Shown here: piece by piece, positions 48,786-59,508 of the stretch | Numbering within the stretch: the first letter of the stretch is position 1 | Layout: each line of letters opens with the position of its first letter | Assembly: GCA_025738555.1 (NCBI GenBank) | Contig: JAOVFP010000015.1 | Span: 558,001-622,000, forward strand | Direction: 5' to 3' | From: Cyathus striatus | Taxonomy: Eukaryota > Basidiomycota > Agaricomycetes > Agaricales > Nidulariaceae | Length of the DNA stretch: 64,000 nucleotides | Translations under genes and position numbers: made by a program | The notes under the pieces: generated by a model | Databases searched by the model: none | What the model was told of the DNA's origin: nothing | What the model saw: only the letters and a program-made list of their open reading frames with translations

Positions 48786-50215
48786 GGGGGAGGTACGAAA
48801 CGCGACACGTTACACAGTGTGGAAGTCCCAGCCACACGTGTGGAAACAAGGCCAGACCACACTGTGTGATATGATCGAGTGGACGAATATTTAAAAAGAA
48901 ACTAGCATTTATTAAATAATAAGTAATTGAATGTAAAATAAAAATGCAGTCACATGTGTGACCAATTGAGGTGACTACGAGCGTTCCACTGGGCACATTG
49001 TTCAACGTACTCTCTCTCCGCGCGATTCATCTTCCTCATCCACCTCCTCAGGAACAACAGCAAACTACGTACGTATCTCTTCCAGCTGAAATCCCAACTC
49101 TTCCTTACCTCGGCTCCTGGGGTTGAACCTCGCGTTTCCCGCCACTGCTACCAGCAATGCAGGAGGAAAAGGGCATCACCTACAAGCTCAAATTCAAGCG
49201 CACAAGAAGTCCACCTTAAATCCCCGCCCGCGAGGGCTCAATGTGTCCAGTTTAAAGATATTTTTAGGCGGGTGTAGAGGTGTCTCTCTGTCTCCTGCTC
49301 GTGGTCGGGCTCCTGGTACACTCTTCACCCGCGTCGATTATGCATTGGATTTCGTCACCTGCGAAACGCACGAAGTCCCTCCCATACTAGGATTCTCATT
49401 GTAGGCCTGTTGAAATATCCCAGGGTGAGGTATCGACGCACCGTATCGCCACGCGCAAATGCACCTTTGGGAATGATACGCTGCCTAATACGGCTCCTAT
49501 GTCTTGGTGGGGTGCCAGTGCCAGTGGAGTGTAGGACGAGTGGTGGAGACCGCTGTTGCGGGTCACAAGAGTGTTGACGAAGACGACGTCGTTTGGATTG
49601 GCGTTCGAAATGTTTGTACTATTTCTTCCTTTAATCAGTTCCTCACTTTCCGAAACTGCTTTCATCTTCGTTACTTTATCGTTCACTCTCCTGCGCTCTT
49701 CTCATCCCCTCATTCTCATTACCTCTCCCCTCATTTTCCCCCTCCCGCCCCTGCTTCCTCGCATCCTCCTTTTCTTCCCTCCCTTTCGTTCACATTCTCA
49801 GCTTCCCACTTTCTGCTCTCCCCTATCCTCGACCCATGCTGACACCCCCCTTCATGGCGCGTGGTAAATGCGACCCTATCAGCGCTCGGTCCACTGACTT
49901 TGCCGCCTGCCACCTTGTACTATTGCCTGTCACCTTGGCTTTTGTTGTTCCCCCCATGGAGCGGGGATGTTATTGCCCTTTACCCAGGTCACGTGACCTT
50001 TATAGTAATTAGTAGTCTCAGTTGTAACTTCAGTACATACTAATATTATTACTATTTATACTTAACAATGTGTGGTCTAACTTAGCAACGTGTGGAAAGT
50101 CGCGTGGGAATGTGCGGATTTACCCAACCACACAGTGTGGGCGGAAAATCTACACAGTGTGGACGTCCGTCCGTGTGTTCCACACTGTGTAACGTGTCGC
50201 GTTTCGTCCGTCCCG
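48786..50215. mobile_element. 1,430-bp TIR element in exon 1 of copy 3
   Basis: It is flanked by CGAGAAAT (48778-48785, 50216-50223). The ~37-bp terminal inverted repeats share CGAAACGCGACACGTTACAC and continue into CAGTGTGGA. Subterminal palindromic CCACAC-GTGTGG motifs occur at both ends (CCACACGTGTGG at about 48832, CCACACAGTGTGG at about 50129). No transposase is seen; the minus-strand frame 49396-49686 is unassigned. Excision restores the exon frame of the paralogues. Confidence 0.88.
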
Positions 50216-51249
50216 CGAGAAATGGGACAAGATATACGTGTCTCTTAGAACACGTTTGATCGTACCTGGAAGAAGAAATAATAAGGCTGGCAAGAAATGC
50301 ATAGAGCATATTTCCAAGTTCCTCGAAATGTTTGAAGGGATAGCCGAAATACACTTTGTAGCTGCTAGTTCGTCTTTTCATCACATCTTCAAATTGTTAC
50401 AGCTGTCCTAATCGGGCAGCAAGAAATTTCCGGGCACGCACAGAAGTGAGCGTGAGTTGAGCGTGCACGCTCACCTATTGAGCGTGAAAATTCGACCCTG
50501 TGCGTGATGTGAGCGTGAATATTCTATACATGAGCGTGAATAATTCTTATATGAGCGTGAGCCAACTGGCTGTCTTATATCAACTACATACTGAATAATT
50601 GGCATAGTAAAGCATGTTTTTAATACAATTTGGTATATACTAAGCACTGTAATGTAATAATTGAAGAACACCAGTGGGTTTTATATATATTTCATTGTTA
50701 TTGTCTTCTTTATGACTGTATATTGATTTAAAATGTATACCAATGATCCAGAGTGTTTAAATATGACTTAGAGTGTATATAAATGATTCAGAGAGTGTAC
50801 ATATGATCTACAAGTTGAAAAAATGACTCAGAGAGTGTAGCAGTAATTCAGACTAACAGTTAAAAATTTATAGAGCTAGAGAATGGTATATATTGAACAG
50901 TAGAAACAGGGGAAGTTTATAATGAAACAGGGGGCTCAGAAAATTACAGGAAGCTTTACAACGAAGCAGGAAAATTCAGAACTAGGCAGGGGGATTCACA
51001 GTGAAGCAGAGACCATGGGAAATTCAAACCAAAGAATGGGGATTTACAGTGAAGTAGGGAACTTCAGAACAAGGAAGGGGGCTTAATAACAAAGCAGGGA
51101 AATTCACAACGAAGCAGGGAGAAATACAGGATAGACTACTACCTATCACACATATTTGCATAGTATAACTGCATGTCAGTATTATATTTACACTCATACT
51201 CAATGCCCTTTGATTTGAGCATGAGCATGATAGGTATTCTATCACATTT

Positions 51250-52850
51250 ATAATACTTATTTACACTTGCACTCAATGTCATTTAACTTGGGTGTGAGCG
51301 TGATTGGCATTTTTACTCATGCTCACAAATATTACACTTATATTTCACTTGAGCATGAGTGTGATTGGTATTCCTGTTCATGCTCACAAATATTAGACTC
51401 ACACTCAATGCCCTTTAACTTGAGCTTGAGTATAATTGGTATTCCTATTCATGCTCACAAGTATTACACTCACACTCAATGTCCTTTAACTTGAGTGTGA
51501 GTGTGGTATTCCTATTCACGCTCACAAGTATTACACTCACGCTCAATGTCCTTTAACTTGAGCATGAGCGTGATTGGTATTCTTACTCATGCTCACAAAT
51601 ATTATACCTGCATTCAACTTGAGCGTGAGTGTGGTATTCCTATTCATGCTCACAAGTATTACTATCCTTTAACTTGAGTGTGAGTGTGATTGGTATTCTT
51701 ACTCACACTCACAAATATTACACTTGCATTCAACTTGAGCGTGAGTGTGGTATTCCTATTCACGCTCACAAGTATTACACTCATGCTCAATATCCTTTAA
51801 CTTGAGTGTGAGTGTGATTGGTATTCTTACTCACACTCACAAATATTACACTTGCATTCAACTTGAGCGTGAGTGTGGTATTCCTATTCATGCTCACAAG
51901 TATTACACTCATGCTCAATATCCTTTAACTTGAGCATGAGCGTGATTGGTATTCTTACTCACACTCACAAATATTACACTTGCATTCAACTTGAGCGTGA
52001 GTGTGGTATTCCTATTCACACTCACAAGTATTACACTCATGCTCAATATCCATTAACTTGAGTGTGAGCGTGATTGGTATTCTTACTCACGCTCACAAAT
52101 ATTATACTTGCATTCAACTTGAGCATGAGTGTGGTATTCCTATTCACGCTCACAAGTATTACACTCATGCTCAATATCCTTTAACTTGAGTGTGAGTGTG
52201 ATTGGTATTCTTACTCATGCTCACAAATATTACACTTGCATTCAACTTGAGCGTGAGTGTGGTATTCCTATTCATGCTCACAAGTATTACACTCATGCTC
52301 AATATCCTTTAACTTGAGTGTGAGCATGATTGGTATTCTTACTCATGCTCACAAATATTACACTTGCATTCAACTTGAGTGTGAGTGTGGTATTCCTATT
52401 CACGCTCACAAGTATTACACTCACGCTCAATATCCTTTAACTTGAGTGTGAGCGTGATTGGTATTCTTACTCATGCTCACAAATATTACACTTGCATTCA
52501 ACTTGAGCATGAGTGTGGTATTCCTATTCATGCTCACAAGTATTACACTCACGCTCAATATTCTTTAACTTGAGCATGAGCGTGATTGGTATTCTTACTC
52601 ATGCTCACAAATATTACACTTGCATTCAACTTGAGCATGAGTATAATTGGTATTCCTATTCACACTCACAAGTATTACACTCACACTCAATGTCCTTTAA
52701 CTTGAGTGTGAGTGTGGTATTTCTATTCACACTCACCTATTCATGCTTACAAGTATTACACTCACACTCAATGTCTGGGTGTGATTGGTATTCCTATTCA
52801 TGCTCACAAATATTACAGTTGCAACTTACTTTTCCTCCCACATGTAAGTG
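51250..52850 (+). repeat. 128-bp tandem array
   Basis: At least seven units in exact register begin at 51745, 51873, 52001, 52129, 52257, 52385 and 52513, with less regular units before and after. Each unit is two related halves (~70 and ~58 bp), both carrying GGTATTC-TA-TCA-GCTCACAA-TATTACACT. Differences are mainly CACGCTC/CATGCTC/CACACTC and GAGCGTGAG/GAGCATGAG/GAGTGTGAG, all CpG-type transitions. Confidence 0.9.
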
Positions 52851-52867
52851 AAGCCAAAATATAAATG

Positions 52868-54082
52868 TAGGCAAATGCATGGGTACGCCATACCCGCACG
52901 GGTCACGGGTAAGGGTAACAGCGGGTACGGGTACGGGTCAGGTCTTGAAGACCCGTAACCCGCAGGTACCCGTAGGAGTTCATTGAATAAAAATGTGAAT
53001 GATAATACTTTTGCAACAGTAGTAGTTTGAATAAGGTTATGGTGTATATTAATATAATTGGTGCTTGTGTTTAAAGCAAAACCTCGGTTTCACATTTTGT
53101 TCAGCTCGCAGGGTTGAGCTTAGGTGATATATCTAGATGCAATTCATTCAAATTAACGTCACTACTCCAATTCGTTTTGTATTTCTTTGATATTATGGAT
53201 ATGGATAGCGTATTGCTGTACGGTCATAACGACTCTACATTCATATTTTATGGCCATCTCGTTTAGGTTCTATAAATAATAATGTCTGCCTCTTCCCCAG
53301 TACACAGAAATTGGGATTCCTCCTCTATATCACACTCACACCTTTTGTATTTTTACAGACACATTGCATTGTACATGCACTAAATTTTATGCTCCATATC
53401 ACCATGTATTGTACATGATACATGTTTATTTAATATTTTTCTATGTTTTGTAGAATTTCCTATGTTCTGAAGATGGTATGATACAACCAACAGTTATCGC
53501 TCGACTCCTTCGTATTTTCGCGTACTTATACCCATGTTGCCTATGTACAAAATGAACTAGTATACATAACATTGGTACATCTGGTTCAAGTGCTACGAAA
53601 TAGACATTCTGTATCTCTTATATTCTGGAGATAGTGCGATATAGGCAGTAGTGTTCATTCAACTCCCTCTAATATTTGCGTACGAATACCCGTGTAGTAT
53701 ACGTACAAAATGAGCTATTATACAGGACATTCGCACATCTGGTTCAAGTACTACGAAATAAGCATTTTATATCTCCTATATTCAGGAAATAGCACAATAA
53801 AAGCAGCTGCTTTCACTCAAACATTGCATGTGCTAGTGTACGAATACTAGTCCTGTTTACGTACAAAATAAGCTATTACACAAGATTATCGTACATCTGC
53901 TTCAGGTGATATGAATTAATTCATTATATATTTATTCAAATTCTGAAATACGTAAGTATTAGTAAAACCCATGGGTTGTGACACCCGTGAGCACCCGTAC
54001 CCGTGGGAATGGGTACAGGTTGGCGTGGGTATGGGTACGGGTCGAGCTTCAGACACCCATGGGTTACCCATGACGTTGCCTA
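52868..54082 (+). mobile_element. hAT-like non-autonomous element, copy B (1,215 bp), nested
   Basis: Reverse complement of 10857-12071 with the same length and ends (TAGGCAAATG...GTTGCCTA). It is flanked by a near-perfect 8-bp duplication (TATAAATG at 52860-52867, TATTAATG at 54083-54090). It lies inside the GAGCGTGA element, so it inserted later. The differences from copy A that I checked are at CpG sites. Confidence 0.88.
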
Positions 54083-57000
54083 TATTAATGTAATATATAA
54101 TTTTTTTGTGAGCATGAAGTAAAGACTTTGAGCATGAGTTGACAGACCTTGAGCGTGAGTTGATGACCTTGAGCGTGAAAACTTAGACCCTGTGCGTGAA
54201 TGTATGGACCCTGTGCGTGAGATGTTGACCCTGAGCGTGAAGTAAAATCTTGAGCGTGATGTGTGCGTGCACGCTCAATCCATGCTCACACCTTGAGTGT
54301 GAACATGAGCGTGCACGCACATGTTTGAGCGTGAAGTATTAATATTATTCTTCAAGATTTGACTTCATATCTTGATTAGAAACATCCCTCACATTCACAA
54401 TATGACACAGCCATACAACACTAGTATGTACATTTGATTTACACTCTTTTTGACCCACAAATGGGCCATTTAGAACTAAAATAAATACCTTGAGCGTGAC
54501 ACGCTCAATCACGCTCACTTTTGTGCGTGCCCGGAATTTTCTATGTGCCCCTTTAATAGCTTAAGACGCCTTGGAATCAGTGAAGACCTTAGAAACAAGC
54601 TCCTTACACAACGTGATCATATTAGAGACACAACGAAATCCTTCGGCAACGTAATCGATACATTCTATAAAGACCGAAACTTTTTAAGTAAGCATCTGTA
54701 CATGTCACATTAATTACATGTCTTAACCAAATTACAGAGAGACTATATAAAGCCAATGATCTGACTAATAAACTACAAAAAATCATATCTGAATATGATA
54801 GCTACAAGGACTACCTTCGGATGTTACTTGGCATTGATACCAACATAGGAGTCCAGAGTATCAATGTGAAGCTAGGAAGTTTGGTAGCGGCTTTTGAGAA
54901 ACTGGAACGGATGGTTTCAATCGAAACAGAGTTCCGTAAAAAAGCTTCAGAACATCATATTGACCTTAATGACCAAGAAAGCCTCCTGACGCTCGATAGA
55001 GAGAAGAAGATCATGTTGATGAATCTTTTAAATAGGGGCGTTTCTGGAGATCGGAAGGTGAGCTCCCGAGTATTGCTATTCCCTCAAGTGTATTAACTAC
55101 ACTTGGCAGGAGCTACCAGGAACGACGAGTAAAGGAAAGGATTTTCGAGATTCGACTGCTGTCGACCACTTCGACGAAATGGTGAAGGGGATAAAAGTGT
55201 CGTTCGATGAGTCATGTAGAAAAAATGAATCCCTGTTCGACTCGAAGTTCGTCCTGCAAACCAGGCAAATTCAGGACTCGATATCCTATGCGAAAGACGA
55301 AATTGTGGGAGAGATTAGGAAAGGTCCATATATGCGTCTTAAACAAAAGGTAATTCCAAGCACATAGCCTTTAAAATTTAAATTTAAAATACGTTCTATA
55401 TCAGGAGTTACGAGAGATTTGGCACGAAATGGTTGGTTGGAGCCACACGTATGAAAGTGGTCGATCTTTGACTAATCACGGAGTTACAGGGATGGGTGTT
55501 TTGCGTAAAGAATAAACACTTTGGAATGGCCTTGATTGAATATTTTGTTGATCGCTATTCGATACAATATAATCCCTGTGAATCGCGCACGGCGGGTAAC
55601 GAAAACATAGATAACAGAGGAGACATCAATGGGGAGGGGGCCGGAAATGATCAAAACTCCATGCGCACGAGAAATCATCCAAATGCTTGGACATTATACT
55701 ATTTGTCTAACTTCGTCACAGATATATCCTCTGCGATTGACGTGGACGATACAGGCTTCATAAGGATTAGCGAGGCAAATGAATTTACGGAACAAATACC
55801 TAATGGATGGTGTTTAGCTGAATGGTGTGTGTACCATGGGATAGGTATGTAGTGCAAGATTCCTAAAAGTAATACTTATTTATAATGATAGGTTGGCGTT
55901 ATGAGCAAATAATCTATCAGGAACGAATTTATCAATTAGTTGAGGCTTGTATACATCAATCTATGAGAGGTACGTCGTTTTGTGAACCAAAACGCACAAG
56001 CTTCAACCTATTACTGCCAGTTTTGCCAGAAAGTCGGCCGTACGTTGCCGGTATTTTGAACTCAGATCAACTTTCTACTCTGCTTTATCTCTCAATTGGA
56101 CCACGACTTCCAGACATTATTACAGGGGATCAGCTCAAGTCGTTGGTCTACCGATATGCTCAGAAAAAGGATGATGTCCTTCGTAAAAAGTTGAAGGAGC
56201 TGAATTACTACATTGACGCTGAGAATACTCTTCGACTGCTCGGCGACAAGAAAGATTTGGAGACGGTGAGTTCTCACTAATAACTATTCGCCATAGCCCT
56301 AAAATGAATGCATTCGTCATTATAGTACATTTTGCAACTGATATCGTTATTGCTTGAGAATTTATTGCAAGTTCTCTACAACGTAGAAGATGCAATCCTT
56401 GATCTAGAAGATCGTGATCGCGTCATGATCAGCTTTGAAGTCGTGGCGGATAAAGTTGACAGTCGCTTGGACAGTAGGTGTACTATTTTCAAAAACATCG
56501 CAGACTCAGAGAAGACCATTTCTACCACAGATTTATCGGGAGGGTCGAGCATTGAGTGTAAGATTATGCATTTTCTAATACTTCATAAAGCTCATGCTAC
56601 CTATTTAGATGATCTTGATACAAAGTATGGGGGTCTTTACCGTATATATAATGGATTTAACGTTACATCAAACGACTCTGGTTCCACTGATGATTACGAC
56701 GAGGACGATAGAAATCACAATATAATTCCGAGCGACATCCTTCAAGAGTTCTCTCTTCCAGCAAAAGGCCCCACCGCACATAATCACGATAAAACTGCAA
56801 ATGATGGTCTCAGAGATCCCTATCCACCTGTATATCACTGGTAAGATTGCGATTGAATTTGTTGATTAGAATATCACTTGAATTGTATCGGTAGGTTAAT
56901 TAAATGCGACTTCTCCATGGATGAAGACCATTTACATGGAAAACCCTGCTATACATGTTATGAATGCAAAGGTGGGTGAATATATCGAATACTGTTTTTA

Positions 57001-57336
57001 CGTTAGTTATATCTCTTATAGCAGATCTTGACCTATGTCCCGATTGTTTAAATTTTCCTGATGAAGCTCTGTCAATCAATGACCACTTAGTAACGCATCC
57101 TTTGGTGAAACATTATTACGACTTGCCATCACCTTTTCGACATTTCTGGATAAAGAAAATTGCGAAGATACGTCTAACACGGTTTAGAGATGATTCACTA
57201 TTCGACAAGTTTGGCTTTGCGATCACATGCAGATCGTGCGATACGATTATTGCGGATACAGACGTCGCCTTCATTTGCTTACAGCAAAACTGTCATGGTT
57301 AGTCGATCTATGGAATGCTTAAACATCCTTGTTATA

Positions 57337-58684
57337 GGGCCCACAGAATTTGACGTTGCCCTGTATTTTGACGTTGCCCAAGTGACGTTGCCTGGCGTTG
57401 CATTGGCGTTGCCTGACGTTGCATATTTAATTTTGGCGTTGCCTGGCGTTGCAGTGGCGTTGCTTGCTGAGGTCCTGTGTTCGAGTCCTGCTCGTGCACA
57501 TGCTTAGTTAGTAATAAATACAATAAATTAGTAGGATTTCGCAATGAAAAATGTACCTTGCATTCATATAATATATATTAGCACTTGATGAGGAATATGA
57601 ACCATGTATAACAGGGTATAACTTATAATCTCACAGTGAAATAAGTTGGAAATATGTATATTTTCCCTTTGTACACAAAATTTCTACTCTAGACATCTTG
57701 TAGTTTAGTAAATACATGATATATAGAAATAAAAGTAAAGATTTCATAGAGATACATGCACTCTACTCATTTTATACTAGTTGTAGAAATTGTTGAAAAT
57801 CAGATTTTGACGTTGCCTGACGTTGCCATTTGATAATTGACGTTGCCGATCCGAGAATTGACGTTGCTTGGCGTTGCCGGACGTTGCTTGACGTTGCCTG
57901 GCGTTGCGTGACGTTGCCGTGACGTTGTTGTGACGTTGCCGGTTTGAACTTTTTTGTTAGATTTGGCGTTGCCGTGACGTTGCCCGGCGTTGCTTGACGT
58001 TGCCTTTGACGTTGCTGGAGGTTTAATTTTTCCCACGCCCTCCGCCCCACCTTTGTTTATATTTGTACGCAGTGTTCACCCCATCCATCACTCCATCAAG
58101 CACCCTTCGTCATCGCCGCGGCACACATCAAACTTCCTTGTCATCGTACTCAGCAGTGAGCAAGTTTTTTCTTATTTTGTAGCTCAGCCCTTTTTCATTT
58201 TATTCAATTATTTTTGCATCATCTAATATAAATTATGACATATGTACCAGCCAATATTTCACTATGTAATTATGGTAATAAAGATATGAAAAATGTGAAT
58301 TAGATACATTTTTTAAAATCTTCACTGTAACATGTACCATACTTTGTAAAGTAAGATGACTCTATATTGTAGTACAAATAGTAGACTATGTGTTTTGTGT
58401 AAAAAAAAATTATCAAAAAGTGTGAGAGAAAGCATGGGAAACGATGAGCAGGAGGCAGGCAATGGTGATACACGTGTGAAATTCCAAAAGAGAGGGGCGG
58501 GAGACAGTGACTCGCGGTCGAGATTTGTTAGCGAGGGTGTGGGAAAAAATCGATCGCGGGCACTTTGGCGTTGCTGTGACGTTGCCCGGCGTTGCGTGAC
58601 GTTGCCATGCAAGAATTGACGTTGCCAGTGAGGCAACGTCACGGCAACGTCAAAATACAGGGCAACGTCAAATTCTAGTAGCCC
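57337..58684. mobile_element. Young CGTTGCC-motif element in the last intron of copy 3
   Basis: It is flanked by a perfect 9-bp duplication CTTGTTATA (57328-57336, 58685-58693). The inverted ends share AGAATTTGACGTTGCCCTGT and continue into ATTTTGACGTTGCC. Dozens of (T)GACGTTGCC/GGCGTTGCC motifs crowd both sides. CpG is retained, unlike the old copy at 12765. It has no transposase. Splice sites of the host intron remain intact on both sides. Confidence 0.9.
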
Positions 58685-59508
58685 CTTGTTATATACCAGT
58701 GATTTACAGGTTACTACATCTGCAAAGACTGCGATGCTGAGATGTCCGCTGGTGTCATGGACACAGACAAACCTGATTCATCACCACCCATCATGGACGA
58801 AGAACACCATTGGTGGCACACTACGTTATTAGTTCCTCCATCCACCTTAAATCTTCCCAACCCTGGCGAACCGGACTCAGACACTGATCTCGACCTTGAA
58901 GACTCTAATGATCCTAAATCCGAAGAATCTGACACGGTGTATAATCAAGCTCAGATCGACGATTCAGGATGTAGCGAGCCACAGCGGCAGGGAATCGAAG
59001 ACAAAATATCAGAGTTGCAAGCTAAAACTGATATTATTGAGGAAGCTATCAAACAAATGGGATCCGATCTGGAGGAGATGAAGAACAGGACGGAGGATAT
59101 AAATGCAGTTGCGGCAGGACTTCGAACGATTCTTTCAAAGCTGTATTTCGGTGCATCAAGCTGGCTGTGTGGAACGGTCGTTGCCTGGATTCTAGTGCGA
59201 TACATTCCTCCATTTTACTTCGCGTTATTTGTTGGCGCTGTTTACTTTCTCTATCAAAATGTATTAAGATAAGGTGAGTTGGCTGTTATTGCAAATAAGG
59301 TCTAACTTTTCTATGACAGACGTTCTAGATATGACCTGTTTCGGTTACAATTATGCCTGGTGGAGTCTGGACATCAGTAACAGTTAAACTTGTAATCTCT
59401 ATGTTAAATATATGCAGTCACTGAGCGCGATATCTAAGTTGTTTCCCCTCGTTTTATGATATGCTTTCTATCATATCTATAAATGCCACAACGAAAGCTT
59501 TAACCCTA

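Larger units (their letters stand above)
50414..54550. mobile_element. 4.1-kb GAGCGTGA-motif element replacing exon 2 of copy 3
   Basis: The ends form inverted repeats (GGGCA--AGAAA-TTCCGGGCA then CGCAC-AAGTGAGCGTGA). Both flanks carry arrays of GAGCGTGA/TCACGCTC. The middle holds a 128-bp tandem array, and the right half carries the hAT-like copy B. The left junction falls at the branch site of intron 1 and the right junction just before the intron 2 acceptor, with exon 2 lost. A clean target duplication is therefore not visible. No transposase is encoded. Confidence 0.82.
48578..59272 (+). pseudogene. EF-hand/ZZ tail-anchored protein, copy 3, disrupted by transposons
   Basis: Exon pieces: 48578-48785 with 50224-50367 (exon 1, split), exon 2 missing, then 54560-54687, 54738-55057, 55110-55349, 55405-55431, 55490-55844, 55892-55969, 56021-56265, 56326-56473, 56531-56557, 56609-56840, 56895-56971, 57025-57297, 58710-59272. 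Lengths 128, 240, 27, 78, 245, 148 and 27 equal those of copies 1 or 2. The EF loop DVDDTGFIRISE, CYEC/DLDLCPDC, HHWWHTTLLVPP and RYIPPFYFAL are intact. Exon 1 is split by an element with an 8-bp duplication. Exon 2 (115 nt) is replaced by a 4.1-kb element, and skipping it shifts the frame (phase 1 onto phase 2). The last intron is swollen from about 55 to 1,412 nt. No stop has accumulated in the other exons, so loss of function looks recent. Confidence 0.88.

Noticed and set aside
51745..52851. Series of 62-codon open frames starting every 128 bp
   Set aside because: They arise from the 128-bp tandem repeat (128 is not a multiple of 3, so each frame restarts) and have no coding signature beyond the repeat.
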